A stretch of DNA of 53,907 nucleotides from Bacillota bacterium (GTDB lineage Bacteria > Bacillota > Sulfobacillia > RBS10-35 > JAJYVN01). Positions 33,926 through 42,370 of this stretch are shown here, piece by piece. Where the stretch lies: assembly GCA_021806565.1 (NCBI GenBank), contig JAJZXK010000009.1, forward strand, positions 1-53,907, in the 5' to 3' direction. The position numbers and the translations under genes are program-made. How positions within the stretch are numbered: position 1 is the stretch's first letter; each line of letters starts with the position of its first letter. The notes below the pieces were generated by a model that was not told the origin of the DNA, searched no databases, and saw only the letters and a list, made by a program, of their open reading frames with translations.

Positions 33926-34016
33926 TCAGTCGTCGGGTCGCAGGGCCAGCAACCGTATGCCGTTGAGCGTGACCAGGATGGACGCCCCCATGTCGGCATA
34001 TGCGGAGATGATATGC
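33926..34016 (-). pseudogene. C-terminal fragment of a heavy-metal P-type ATPase
   Basis: The minus strand encodes ISAYADMGASILVTLNGIRL followed by LALRPDD and a stop at 33926. This is the typical last 30 residues of Zn/Cd/Pb ATPases (ADMGASLLVTLNGLRL), including the metal-site Asp. The rest of the gene is missing. It sits 38 bp upstream of the CDF gene, so an intact cadA-like gene once formed an operon with it. Confidence 0.75.
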
Positions 34017-34270
34017 GTTGCTTGGCGTGGAAGGCAACCGCAGCATGTGGGAACGATTCGGGCTGGGCTGCCATTTCGCGTGATTGGGGTATCCATTTAA
34101 CCGGACGGAGTGGTTCGGCGGTTCGCCAGGGCCGGTCCGCAGGGGCGCGTTCCAAGGTGGCTGGGTGCCGCCGGGTCACCACCAGCGGGAACGGCGGCCG
34201 GCCACTCGGTTGGCGGGTGGCGATCAGGTCGCGGTAGCGAACCGGGTCGTGAGCGACGGCCAGTTCGAGC
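34017..34270. other. Junction region with degenerate parS-like half site
   Basis: CATTTCGCGTGATTGG (34072-34087) shares the left half of the parS/Noc-like consensus but not the right. A minus-strand frame (LRPKVLELAVAHDPVRYRDL and on) is long but has no recognised family or start, and may be a fragment. The ATPase fragment ends abruptly at its left edge. Confidence 0.4.
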
Positions 34271-34644
34271 ACCTTTGGCCTGAGTTCTGAGACACGGTCA
34301 TGCTGAGGTCCGTCCTCCCGGCGACTCTTCGCAGCGCTTCTACAGCCCGGGCGGCCATGAGAACGCCACGGTCTTGGGCACTGATCCGGGCGCTCCATAG
34401 CCGACGACGATATCGTCGTGTGGGTGCAGCACATACCGGGTCGCATCGGCTACGGGCTGGCCGTTGACGTACACCTGGACGGTCTTGTTGGCGGTATCCG
34501 TATAGCCACCAAGCTGGGTGGCGGTGAACTTGACCCCCCAGATGTCGAAGAACGCGCCGAGGTTGAATGCGTCGGAAGGTTGGGACGCCTCGATGTGGAT
34601 GGCTCCGGAGGTGTCATGGGTATGCATCGGCGACTCCAGCCGAG
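34271..34644. repeat. Direct repeat copy B (partner at 5705-6070)
   Basis: Same orientation and nearly identical to copy A, with short insertions near 34306-34318. Copy B contains the 3' end of the intact His-rich protein gene, so B is the donor and A the truncated derivative. Homologous recombination between the copies would delete or circularise about 28.6 kb. Confidence 0.9.
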
Positions 34645-35032
34645 CGGCGAAGGAGATCCCGACGTTGGCCGGCACCGTGACCGGCTGCCCCTTCACGTAA
34701 ATCGCGAGGTGGGCGTGGATGTGGTAGCTCTCATCGCCGTTCGGCGGAAGCCTCAGGGCGGCGAGCCGGGCAGGTAGAGACACGTATTCAGGCGACCACG
34801 GCGCCGGAGAGACCTGTAGCCCCGGCAACGTACCGCCGCTCACCTTGGGCCGCGTGGACACCGAGTAGACGGCCAGAACGATCAGTACCAGGCTGGCCAC
34901 AGCCGAGAGGGTACCCCATAGAACCCTCCGCCGACGCTGGGCGATCTGCTGTTGATGCCTGCCACGGTACCGGTTTGGCGAGCCTTCGCGCGTACGCTTC
35001 GGGGTAGAAGTGCCCCGGGTCTTGGCCGTCAT
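34340..35032 (-). CDS. Membrane-anchored His-rich protein (HIHAH and MHTHD motifs)
   Basis: A 230-residue protein: basic N-terminus, one membrane helix (about 37-58), and an extracytoplasmic domain with [40 protein letters not shown] and [14 protein letters not shown]. The conserved His clusters suggest a metal site. I do not know a named family. Its start overlaps the stop of the P1B ATPase by 4 bp, implying coupled expression and perhaps handing off or capturing the pumped metal outside. A truncated duplicate lies at 5766-6060. Confidence 0.78.
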   Translation of the reverse strand: MTAKTRGTSTPKRTREGSPNRYRGRHQQQIAQRRRRVLWGTLSAVASLVLIVLAVYSVSTRPKVSGGTLPGLQVSPAPWSPEYVSLPARLAALRLPPNGDESYHIHAHLAIYVKGQPVTVPANVGISFAARLESPMHTHDTSGAIHIEASQPSDAFNLGAFFDIWGVKFTATQLGGYTDTANKTVQVYVNGQPVADATRYVLHPHDDIVVGYGAPGSVPKTVAFSWPPGL

Positions 35033-37293
35033 GCCCCGGTCACCCGCCCCGCCGTGACAGCGCGGCGCGGGAGGTGGATCAACCGCGCGGCGTTCAGCGC
35101 CACGGCCACATCGGGCACCGCCTGGGACGCCGCGGCGATCGCGGGACCGATCAGCCCGGTCGCCGCAAGGCCCATGGCCAGAACGTTGAACGCGATGCCG
35201 AAAAGGATGTTCTGGCGGATGACTCCGTAGGTCCGTCGACCGAGCCGCACGGCTTCGGGCACCTGCCGCCAGTCGTCCCGTAAGAGCGCGACGGCGGCGG
35301 CCTCCAGCGCAATGTCCGTGCCAGCCACGCCCATAGCGATGCCCACGTCGGCCTGGGTGAGGGCCGGTGCATCGTTGATCCCGTCACCGATCATGGCCAC
35401 TCGACGGCCCTCGGCCTGAAGGCGGCGCACCGTAGCGATCTTGTCCTCGGGTAGCAGGTTAGCGGCCACCTCGACGATACCGGCCTGCCGGGCGATGGCC
35501 GCGGCCGCTCGCTCGTTGTCCCCGGTGAGGAGCACTACGCGGCGCACACCCAGTTGGCGGAGTTCAGCGACCGCTGCCTCCACCCAGGGCCGCAGCGTGT
35601 CAGAAGCCACAATCAGACCCACGACCTCACCTTCTCTGGCGAGCCACGCGACGGTCTTGCCCTCAGCCTCAAACTCCGTGGCCTGCCGCTCGACGTCCGC
35701 GGGTATCGCGGCGCCCTGCTCCGCCAGAAGGCGCCTCGTCCCAAGGGCAAGCATGTGTCCCTCAACAATACCCGCAACGCCACGGCCGGGGAGAACCCGG
35801 ACGTCTTCGGCGGCGGCGGGCGCAAGCCCGCGACTCCTCGCCTCGGTGAGGACGGCGGTAGCCAGTGGGTGCTCGGAATAGTGCTCCAACGTCACCGCAA
35901 GCCCGACGACTTCATCCGGCGTCAGGCCGCCGAGGCCGACCACATCCGAGACGGCCGGCCTGCCGTGCGTCAAGGTGCCGGTCTTATCCACCGCCAGGGT
36001 GTCGACCTTGGCCAGGGCCTCCAGGTGTCGCCCGCCTTTGATCAGCAAGCCGTGGCGGGCGCCGGCGCCGACCGCCGCGACCACCGACAGCGGTGTGGCC
36101 AGTCCGACCGCGCACGGGCAGGCCGCCACGAGCACGGCGATGGCCGCGACCAAATGGTGGCCGACGAGCAGGGTTAAAGCCGCGGCTGTCAGGACCAAGG
36201 GCAGGAAGACCGCCGAAAACCGGTCCGCAAACCGCTGCACGGGTGCCTTGTGGGCCTCGGCCTCCTGCACGAGTTGGAGGATGCGGCCCAGAGTTGAGTT
36301 CTCACCGACCCGGACTGCCTCCACCTCAAGGAACCCGAACTCGTTGATCGTGCCGGCAAAGACGTCGTCGCCCTGTTCCTTCTCGACCGGGATCGGCTCC
36401 CCGGTGATGGGTGCCTGGTTGACGGAGCTTTGGCCGGAAACCACTTTACCGTCGACCGGGATTCGCTCACCCGGGCGCACGACCACCACGTCGCCGGGCC
36501 GAAGAGCATCGATGCCGACCTCGATCTCCCCAGCCGGGCCCTTGACCCGCGCGGTCTTGGGGGCGAGTGCCGCCAACTGCTCGACGGCGCGGCGTGCACG
36601 GCCAATGGTGAGGTCCTCCAGGTAATGGGCGACGGTGACGAAGAAGACGATGAGCGCCGCCGATTCGAATTCGCGGATCGCCGCGGCCGCGAGGATACCG
36701 ACGGTCATGACCAGGTCGGTGTTGACCCGCCGGATACGCAGCCCGAGGTAGGCGCGCCGGAAGATGGGATACCCGCCAAGGATGACCGCGGCGATGGCCA
36801 ACGGCGCCGGCACCAGATCAATGGCGCCGCGCAGCAGCCCCAGGCTTTCACCGGCGATCCCGGCAAGGGCGATCGCCGCGACCAGCCCCAGGAGCGCCAG
36901 GCGTAGCGTCGCAAAGGTCCGGTCCCCAACCTGCCATGGCGTCCGCCGCCCGTGAGTGGCATCCTCCGGAGCGATCGCGTCCAGTGCCACCATCTGGGTG
37001 CCCGCGCCGAGCCCATTCTCGACCATCCCTATCTGTGCTGAGCGCCACACCTGCACGTGGTGGCCTGCCCGTTCGACCGCATGCAGCAGGTCACTCGGTG
37101 TGGCCGTCCCGTTGCGATAGGTGACTAAGACCTTCTCCGAGGTGCCGAGGATGCGCACGCCCGTGACACCAGGCGTGGCGCGCAGGGCGGCATCGACGCC
37201 TTGGCCACACTCGATGCAGCAGACGCCTGGGACCGTTAATTCGATTGCCTGCGCGCCGTCCTCCACGTTCGTCACCCCGGAAAGATCAAGCAT
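35029..37293 (-). CDS. P1B-type heavy-metal ATPase
   Basis: About 754 residues. The N-terminal metal domain has an unusual CCIEC motif (C25, C26, C29). Membrane site CPC at 392-394, DKTGT at 436-440, SEHPLA and [10 protein letters not shown] follow. The last helix reads [13 protein letters not shown], lacking the Asp of ZntA-type pumps and the M-SS of Cu(I) pumps, so the metal cannot be assigned. Preceded by a CTC-type ArsR regulator, it is likely induced by a soft divalent metal. ATG 37293 or TTG 37311 could start it; neither has a good ribosome site. Confidence 0.88.
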   Translation of the reverse strand: MLDLSGVTNVEDGAQAIELTVPGVCCIECGQGVDAALRATPGVTGVRILGTSEKVLVTYRNGTATPSDLLHAVERAGHHVQVWRSAQIGMVENGLGAGTQMVALDAIAPEDATHGRRTPWQVGDRTFATLRLALLGLVAAIALAGIAGESLGLLRGAIDLVPAPLAIAAVILGGYPIFRRAYLGLRIRRVNTDLVMTVGILAAAAIREFESAALIVFFVTVAHYLEDLTIGRARRAVEQLAALAPKTARVKGPAGEIEVGIDALRPGDVVVVRPGERIPVDGKVVSGQSSVNQAPITGEPIPVEKEQGDDVFAGTINEFGFLEVEAVRVGENSTLGRILQLVQEAEAHKAPVQRFADRFSAVFLPLVLTAAALTLLVGHHLVAAIAVLVAACPCAVGLATPLSVVAAVGAGARHGLLIKGGRHLEALAKVDTLAVDKTGTLTHGRPAVSDVVGLGGLTPDEVVGLAVTLEHYSEHPLATAVLTEARSRGLAPAAAEDVRVLPGRGVAGIVEGHMLALGTRRLLAEQGAAIPADVERQATEFEAEGKTVAWLAREGEVVGLIVASDTLRPWVEAAVAELRQLGVRRVVLLTGDNERAAAAIARQAGIVEVAANLLPEDKIATVRRLQAEGRRVAMIGDGINDAPALTQADVGIAMGVAGTDIALEAAAVALLRDDWRQVPEAVRLGRRTYGVIRQNILFGIAFNVLAMGLAATGLIGPAIAAASQAVPDVAVALNAARLIHLPRRAVTAGRVTGA

Positions 37294-37351
37294 TGTTGAC
37301 GCACGAGCCAAACCACGATGACTATCGACCTTTGCGGGGCACGCCCGACCT

Positions 37352-37714
37352 CTATGCGTTCAAGGCCCGGAGCCCACGTAGGATCTCCCGGGTTCGCAGG
37401 CTGTAGTGGCTCCACGTTCCATGTCGCTCGCGAGCGACGATCCCCGCGTCAAGCAACACCTTTAGGTGGTACGAGACTTTGGACTGCGCCAGTCCGAGCA
37501 ACGCCTCCAGCTCACAGGTGCAGAGATCGCTACGCTGGCCGAGCAGGTGGATTATCTGCACCCGGATCGGATCGGCGAGCGCGCCAACGACCCCCACAAG
37601 CCTTCTGAGTTCCACCTCGTCCAGCAGGCGTAGGTCGCCCGGGCGCACACGAGGGATGTTGCTGGGACAAGGCTCTGGTTCCGGGGGCCCGTGCATCAAT
37701 GACATTTGATCCAT
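37352..37714 (-). CDS. ArsR/SmtB-family metalloregulator (CTC type)
   Basis: A 120-residue winged-helix repressor with the metal-binding motif DLCTCEL before the recognition helix ([18 protein letters not shown]). The CTC site is typical of As(III)- or Cd/Pb-sensing members. The N-terminal extension has extra Met, His and one Cys (MSLMHG, EPCPSN). It is transcribed together with the P1B ATPase 58 bp downstream and probably represses both. No ribosome site precedes ATG 37714; a promoter positioned to start transcription at this A suggests leaderless translation. Confidence 0.87.
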   Translation of the reverse strand: MDQMSLMHGPPEPEPCPSNIPRVRPGDLRLLDEVELRRLVGVVGALADPIRVQIIHLLGQRSDLCTCELEALLGLAQSKVSYHLKVLLDAGIVARERHGTWSHYSLRTREILRGLRALNA

Positions 37715-37721
37715 GTGCCGT

Positions 37722-37750
37722 AGCCTACGCCGCCCGATCCCGAAGTGCAA
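37722..37750 (-). promoter_or_regulatory. Promoter giving a probable leaderless mRNA
   Basis: On the minus strand TTGCAC (37745-37750), exactly 17 bp, then TAGGCT (37722-37727) lie 7 nt before the A of the regulator's ATG at 37714, the expected start point. The -10 is identical to that of the csoR promoter. Confidence 0.65.
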
Positions 37751-37804
37751 CGTACCAGCTGCCCTGTAACCGAGGTCGGCGCTGGCCACCGTGGAGTCCG
37801 CCGC

Positions 37805-37820
37805 CATTTCACGTGGAATA
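37805..37820. promoter_or_regulatory. parS/Noc-like palindrome, site 2
   Basis: CATTTCACGTGGAATA; its reverse complement TATTCCACGTGAAATG matches 13 of 16 positions of parS TGTTCCACGTGAAACA. It lies in the divergent region between the CTC regulator and the tyrosine recombinase. Confidence 0.65.
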
Positions 37821-37915
37821 GAGACCCGGCGGGTGATTCTGGAAGGACCGGCCGGGCTGCGGGCGAATCCCGAACACTACACAGAATGGCCCTTCTGGGA
37901 AGTGAAGTGGCGTAG

Positions 37916-39025
37916 ATGCCCCCCAAAACCGCCCCTGGGCACCAGGCACATCGCCGCAAAATCACTTCACGAAAGAATCTGGCTGCGGCGGAGGGCGTTC
38001 CGGACAGCCTTAGAGCCTGGATCGACCGCTACCTTGCCCTTACTGTCCGTGGGGTCCGCTCGGAGGCCGTGACCGGCAAGATCGCCCTCCACCTCGACCG
38101 CTTCCACGCCCACTTCGTCGAGGCGTACGGCCGCGACCTGGTCTCGGCCTGCCTGCCGCGCGATGTGCGCGCCTGGCAGCAGGTTCTGGTTACACGTGGC
38201 CTGGCGCCGGCGACGGTCAACAACCATCTAGCCTCGCTCTCCGCGTTCACCACCTGGGTGCACGCTCAGGCGCCGGCCCACTTTCCCGCCGGCGACCCGG
38301 CCAAGGGGATCGGCGAGCTGGGCCTGCCGCCTTTGGAGCCCCGGGCACTCACCGATGAACAGGTGCGCTCGCTCAAGAACCTCTGCGACCGGCTGCTCCG
38401 CTTCCATCAACTCAAAGGCCGCCGCCACCGCAGGGCCGAGCCGCGACTGCGTGCCAATGCCCGCCCTTGGCGCGACCGGGCTATCGTCTTTCTGCTGCTC
38501 TCCACGGGGCTGCGGCGGGAAGAGCTGGTTAGACTCGATGTCGATCAGGTGGTTCCGGGCACCCCGGAGGAGCTGAGGGCGGCGCGGCGTGCCCGCATGG
38601 CCCGCGTCCGTGGGAAGGGAAAGACGGAGCGGTCAGTATTCCTGTCGGCGGACGCACGGGCGGCGCTGGCCGACTACCTGGAGCGGGAGCGCCCTGGTGA
38701 CGCAGGCGAGGCGACGGCCCTGTTCCTGAGCGCCAAAGGTATCCCCTCCCGAGCGGCGGATGGGCGGCTATCGCCTCGGGCCGTCAACCTCATTCTCGAA
38801 CAGGTCGGGCGCTGGCACGACGCCGACGTACGTGATCCGGCTCGCTACATCTCGCCCCTCCGGCCGCATGACCTGCGGCATACGTTCGCCTTCCAGTTGG
38901 CCCGGGTGACGGGTGCGGACGCCTATGAGTTGGAACGCCGGCTGGGCCATCGTTCGCAGCGGTACATCCAACGCTACACCAACCCGCCGGATCCCGTCGC
39001 GGCGGGCTATGTCGAGGGATTCTAA
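37916..39025 (+). CDS. Tyrosine recombinase/integrase
   Basis: A 369-residue site-specific recombinase. The N-terminal SAM-like domain (about 30-130) precedes the catalytic domain with the full set R200 (TGLRREEL), K236 (GKGKTERSVFL), H318-R321 (HDLRHTF), H345 (LGHRSQ) and nucleophile Y354 (IQRYTN). An insertion of basic residues around 163-185 is unusual. It could resolve plasmid multimers (Xer-like) or integrate the element. It begins the plasmid-like part of the window. No attachment site was identified. Confidence 0.9.
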   Translation: MPPKTAPGHQAHRRKITSRKNLAAAEGVPDSLRAWIDRYLALTVRGVRSEAVTGKIALHLDRFHAHFVEAYGRDLVSACLPRDVRAWQQVLVTRGLAPATVNNHLASLSAFTTWVHAQAPAHFPAGDPAKGIGELGLPPLEPRALTDEQVRSLKNLCDRLLRFHQLKGRRHRRAEPRLRANARPWRDRAIVFLLLSTGLRREELVRLDVDQVVPGTPEELRAARRARMARVRGKGKTERSVFLSADARAALADYLERERPGDAGEATALFLSAKGIPSRAADGRLSPRAVNLILEQVGRWHDADVRDPARYISPLRPHDLRHTFAFQLARVTGADAYELERRLGHRSQRYIQRYTNPPDPVAAGYVEGF

Positions 39026-39027
39026 CG

Positions 39028-39570
39028 ATGGAGAACAACGGAGAGGCCCTGCCGACCAGCCTTACCGGTGAGGAGCGCGACGAGGCGCTTCGGATTCTCC
39101 GTATCATCCGGCCCTGTCTCGATGGTGGTGTTCCGCTGACCCGCGTCACGGCCGAGGCGGGCGTTAGCCGGTGGACGCTGCGCCGTTGGATTCAGAGGTA
39201 CCGCGCACAGGGCCTTCCCGGTCTGTGCCGTCAACGCCGCAAAGACCACGGGCGACGGCGCCTGCCCGAGGAACTCCAACTCCTCATCGAGGGCCTTGCC
39301 CTTCAGCGCACGGTCCGCGGATTTCGTGGGTGTGCCGGCAGGCACAAGCGGTTGCCCGTGATAAAGGCTGGCCTATCCCGAGCTATGCCCGTGTGTACAA
39401 GATCGTGCGCGGTCTCGATCCCGGGCTCCTGACCTACGCGCACGAGGGGTCGTCCAACGGCTCTTCGCCCAAGTCGAGCGCATCATGCGGATCAACGGCC
39501 TGCAGACGCTCACCAAGGAAGTCGTGGAGGCGGCCCGCGAGAGCCTCATCATTGGCCCCGATTAGCCGGC
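39028..39570 (+). pseudogene. TnsB/Mu-type transposase relic
   Basis: Starts 2 bp after the recombinase stop. The N-terminal helix-turn-helix reads VSRWTLRRWIQRYRAQGLPG; after a frameshift near 39325 the frame gives ARDKGWPIPSYARVYKIVRG and LDPGLLTYAHEG, a conserved stretch of TnsB/MuA-like integrases that precedes the catalytic domain. The DDE core is deleted, and a fragment reading IMRINGLQTLTKEVVEAARE follows at 39480-39565. Confidence 0.65.
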
Positions 39571-39577
39571 CGCCGGG

Positions 39578-39605
39578 CCCTATGCCCTATGCCCTATGCC
39601 CTATG
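39578..39605. repeat. Tandem heptamer (CCCTATG)x4
   Basis: Four perfect head-to-tail copies of CCCTATG between the transposase relic and the transposon end. It is a simple slippage-type repeat; no function is evident. Confidence 0.9.
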
Positions 39606-39618
39606 GCGTTCGTCGAAT

Positions 39619-39667
39619 GGTGCAAATATCTCGAAAAACCACGGTGCAAATACCGTTCAAAGTGACA
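39619..39667. mobile_element. Right end of a TnsB/Mu-like transposon
   Basis: GGTGCAAATA occurs at 39619-39628 and 39643-39652 (24-bp step), ending in AAAGTGACA at 39667. Read inward on the other strand the end begins TGTCACTTT. Phased transposase-binding repeats and a TGT...ACA terminus are standard for Mu/Tn552/TnsB-type elements. It matches the transposase relic just upstream. Confidence 0.55.
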
Positions 39668-39786
39668 GCCAACGGCGCCCGACCCGGGCGGCCGCGCGAG
39701 CAGGGCGGGGAACAAGGGCGAACCAGGCGACCTAACAGGCAGAAATCACTTCGCACAACGTTGAGGGGGAGTCGCCGCGCGGAGGA

Positions 39787-40449
39787 CTACCGCGCTGGCG
39801 ACGGAACGCCATGGGCCAGCAGAAAGCGCCGCACGATACGGCGGTGGGCCTCGGGAAGGTAGGGAAGCGCGAGGGCTTGGCGGATTATCTCAGCGGTGTC
39901 CGGCGGAACGTCGGTGTGGGTCCGCGCGGCGCAGAGTTCGGAAAGGAACCCTGCGTTGATCGCGTTCCAGCCGATCGCCCGGGCCCGGACACGCAGCAGT
40001 TCGGGGAGGTCTTGGGGGTGGAGGCGGTCCATGTACGCCTCCCGCAGCCACCAGCGGAGGTAGTGCTCGGGGATGCAGTACGCGAGCTCTTGCTCAGCGA
40101 AGGTGTTGCCGCACCTGGTGAGTTTCATGAGGGCGTCACCGAGGCGCACAGCACCGGAAGGGACCACGTCGCCGAGGACGACTTGCATAGCCGGCACCCG
40201 GACGTGACCGTAGACCCACACGCCGCAGGCGAAGTAGTCTCGGAGGAGCACCTCGCGCACCCGGGGCAGAGCCCCCCAAGATTGGAACAGCAGATCCCCA
40301 AACCTGACCGGTACGCCACCCCGCCGAGAAAACTCGTCCGCCAGGCCCGCAAGGGCCGCGGCCATCGTGGGGTCGTCGCCGGCGGCCGCGTACTGGGCGA
40401 GCACTCTGGAGTCGTGGCCGCGCAAAGCCGCCACCAGCTCGTCCGCCAT
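39787..40449 (-). CDS. Hypothetical cytosolic protein
   Basis: A 220-residue helical protein (ADELVAALRGHDSRVLAQYAA ... HYLRWWLREAYMDRLHPQDL). No family recognised. ATG 40449 has an AGGTGAG site, and a parS/Noc-like palindrome (40461-40476) lies just upstream of it; bound protein there could block transcription. It is the last gene of the minus-strand series that runs from 51.5 to 39.8 kb. Confidence 0.65.
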   Translation of the reverse strand: MADELVAALRGHDSRVLAQYAAAGDDPTMAAALAGLADEFSRRGGVPVRFGDLLFQSWGALPRVREVLLRDYFACGVWVYGHVRVPAMQVVLGDVVPSGAVRLGDALMKLTRCGNTFAEQELAYCIPEHYLRWWLREAYMDRLHPQDLPELLRVRARAIGWNAINAGFLSELCAARTHTDVPPDTAEIIRQALALPYLPEAHRRIVRRFLLAHGVPSPAR

Positions 40450-40460
40450 GGAACTCACCT

Positions 40461-40476
40461 CATTTCGCGCGGAATA
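40461..40476. promoter_or_regulatory. parS/Noc-like palindrome, site 3
   Basis: CATTTCGCGCGGAATA, 12 bp upstream of the start codon of the gene at 39787-40449. The centre CGCG is fully symmetric. Confidence 0.55.
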
Positions 40477-40566
40477 GCGGCGCCGCAGGCGGGGATCCGG
40501 GAAGCCGGGGAGGGGTTCGTGCCTGCCGGCGCGGATTCCGCCTTTTGGTGCAGCCTCCGACACCCC

Positions 40567-41142
40567 TCAGGCCCCCACTACGCGAATGGCCCACACCGGA
40601 TGGATTTCCATCCACCCGTGGTCGATATCCAGCACGTAGGGACCCGTGACAGCGACGTGGGCGCCAAAGGCTGGCGGGGGGATGTCCACGCCCGTGCACA
40701 CGCCATAGTCGTAGCTGCCATGGGGCGGGCGCGGCGGCGCACCCGGGGTGCAGCCGATCTCGTCGGCCGGGACTATCTCGACGACCAGATCTCCGTGCTC
40801 GCTGGACAGGTTGGCGCTATTCAGCAGGGATGCGTACGGGGGGTCAAGGTGCAGCCCAAGGTGATAGTCGCCGTCGTCCTCGTGCCGGACAAAGGCGGCA
40901 GTGCCGGTAACGGTCTTGCAGGCGTCGATCACGCGCAGGCGGTCTGGGTGATAGACATTGGCCAGCGGATCGCCTGTACGGCAACCAGGATCGCCCGCGG
41001 TGGGCGAGGTCGCCACGGGGGCGACCGGCGCCGCCCCCGTGGTCGATAGCCCCCCGGGTATGGGGGCAGCGCAGGCGACGAGGAGCAAGAGCGTGGCCAC
41101 CGTCGGGCCAGCGGTGCGCAGCGGTACCAGTGGGCGTTGCAC
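40567..41142 (-). CDS. Predicted lipoprotein
   Basis: A 191-residue exported protein with a hydrophobic signal and lipobox (LLLLVACAAP, Cys about residue 24). The mature part carries RVIDACKTVTG, DGDYHLGLHLDPPYASLLN, GSYDYGVCTG and HGWMEIHPVWAIRVV, a recurring but unnamed architecture in exported proteins. GTG 41142 was chosen because GGAGG stands 8 bp before it; GTG 41151 overlaps that site. The window's Lgt would lipidate it. Confidence 0.72.
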   Translation of the reverse strand: MQRPLVPLRTAGPTVATLLLLVACAAPIPGGLSTTGAAPVAPVATSPTAGDPGCRTGDPLANVYHPDRLRVIDACKTVTGTAAFVRHEDDGDYHLGLHLDPPYASLLNSANLSSEHGDLVVEIVPADEIGCTPGAPPRPPHGSYDYGVCTGVDIPPPAFGAHVAVTGPYVLDIDHGWMEIHPVWAIRVVGA

Positions 41143-41190
41143 GTGAAGCACCTCCGTTGAAGTGACGTCGCCCCTAGGTGGAGCCCTCGG

Positions 41191-41589
41191 TCAACGCCAC
41201 CTGGCCGCGAGCAGCCGCCGCCGTACCGGGTGCAGGCGGGTGCGCCACAGGAAGTGACGGGCCTCGAGCTCGTCGGCGAACGCGCACCCTCGCAGGTGAA
41301 GGCACACTAGGTCGAAAGGGTCTGACGCGGCGGCGCGGTTCGTGCCGCCGCGGGCCGCGAGCACAAGCAGCCGAGCGACGACGGCCCAGCCGACGCGGCA
41401 CGCGTCGGCGACGGGCTCCCCGCACGCCACCTCTCGTCGAACGGCGTGCCACCCAGCCAAGAGGACGTCGCCCGGTGCGGCGAGCCGGGCGAAGCACGGG
41501 AGCACGGATGCGATCTGGGCGCGGCGGGACCCCGGGGCCAGCCGCTGCAGGGCCGCGGAAGCCGCCTCCACCCAATCAGCCTGGAGCAC
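41191..41589 (-). CDS. Hypothetical protein
   Basis: A 132-residue, Arg/Ala-rich helical protein (LQADWVEAASAALQRLAPG ... LHPVRRRLLAARWR). The GTG start has a strong AAGGAGG site, and an intrinsic terminator stands just upstream, so it is a separate transcription unit or read-through target. No family recognised. Confidence 0.6.
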   Translation of the reverse strand: MLQADWVEAASAALQRLAPGSRRAQIASVLPCFARLAAPGDVLLAGWHAVRREVACGEPVADACRVGWAVVARLLVLAARGGTNRAAASDPFDLVCLHLRGCAFADELEARHFLWRTRLHPVRRRLLAARWR

Positions 41590-41610
41590 AGCGCAGACCT
41601 CCTTAAGCGC

Positions 41611-41640
41611 AAAAACCCCCGGCGATAGGCACGCCGGGGG
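41611..41640 (-). terminator. Intrinsic terminator
   Basis: On the minus strand CCCCCGGCG and CGCCGGGGG form a perfect 9-bp stem with a 7-nt loop (TGCCTAT), followed by TTTTT. It would end transcripts coming from the gene at 41742-42131. Confidence 0.85.
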
Positions 41641-41741
41641 AGGGTCGCCTGGGACACATCACGCCAGATGGGGCGTGAGCCACTCAGACCGTACCACGCG
41701 GCGCGCAGCGGCGCAACGCGCCCCAGAGGGGCGGGGCGGGG

Positions 41742-42131
41742 TTACCCCCGCCCGCTGCGCCGCTGGGAAGAGACGTGCACGGGCTGCGCATCGCGCAGCG
41801 CCTGGCGGATGCCTTGGGCGATCGCGCGGTGGACGTAGCTGCCAGCGTCATCGGCGTTGCGCCTGGCGATGGCCTCGTCCGTGATGCCGTCGATCCTGGC
41901 GGTGAGCAGCACCCCGTACGCCGGTAGTATGGCGGTCGTGCGGGGGAGGCGACCGGGCAGCGGGGCGTAGCCTCGGGCGTCGAGGCGAACGAAGACCGCG
42001 CGCCCGTGGCGGACGTAGTACCAGCAGGTGTCATAGTGCCAGACGCGGACCAGTTCGAGGCGACCGGCGGCAGCGTCCGTAGGGTCGACGGGGTACGTGA
42101 AGACGCGAACGCTGTGCTGGGGACGTGGCAC
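41742..42131 (-). CDS. Hypothetical protein
   Basis: A 129-residue protein with beta-rich first half (VFTYPVDPTDAAAGRLELVR, WHYDTCWYYVRHGRAVFVRL) and helical second half (AIARRNADDAGSYVHRAIAQ). GTG 42131 follows GGAGGAGGATGTCCC. It is followed by the terminator at 41611. No family recognised. Confidence 0.6.
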   Translation of the reverse strand: MPRPQHSVRVFTYPVDPTDAAAGRLELVRVWHYDTCWYYVRHGRAVFVRLDARGYAPLPGRLPRTTAILPAYGVLLTARIDGITDEAIARRNADDAGSYVHRAIAQGIRQALRDAQPVHVSSQRRSGRG

Positions 42132-42370
42132 GGGACATCCTCCTCCACCGGGCGGCTGAGCGCCGCCCTGGCGGGGAGGAGGGCCCACGGCGCGGGGACG
42201 GGTCAAGGGCATAGCCGGCGGAGCCGGGGGCCGCTCGCGGCCACCCTTGACGCGCCCCGGAAAGCGCCGGGGGACAATGGGGAGACCGGGGCGGAGAGGC
42301 GGAAGTAGAGGGCGGGAGGTCAGGGGGGCAGCGCGCCCCCCTCGGGTGCCCCGGCCCGGCCTGCGGCAGT
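42132..42370 (-). ncRNA. Structured GC-rich intergenic element with a three-way junction
   Basis: Within this 239-bp gap, 42202-42251 can fold as a compact three-way junction: outer stem GTCAAGGG (42202-42209) with CCCTTGAC (42244-42251), inner hairpins CCGGC/GCCGG (42215-42227) and GGCCGC/GCGGCC (42229-42242). Other GC hairpins flank it. It could be a structured RNA or a processed leader of the gene downstream; no known family was recognised. Confidence 0.4.

Noticed and set aside
34072-34087. CATTTCGCGTGATTGG as a full parS-like site
   Set aside because: Only the left half fits; recorded as a degenerate half site, not counted among the four.
32583-34100. 505-codon plus-strand frame opposite the CDF gene
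   Set aside because: The minus-strand CDF reading has full family motifs; the plus frame is its shadow.
41142-41191. Using GTG 41151 as the lipoprotein start
   Set aside because: That codon overlaps the only GGAGG ribosome site; GTG 41142 is correctly spaced.
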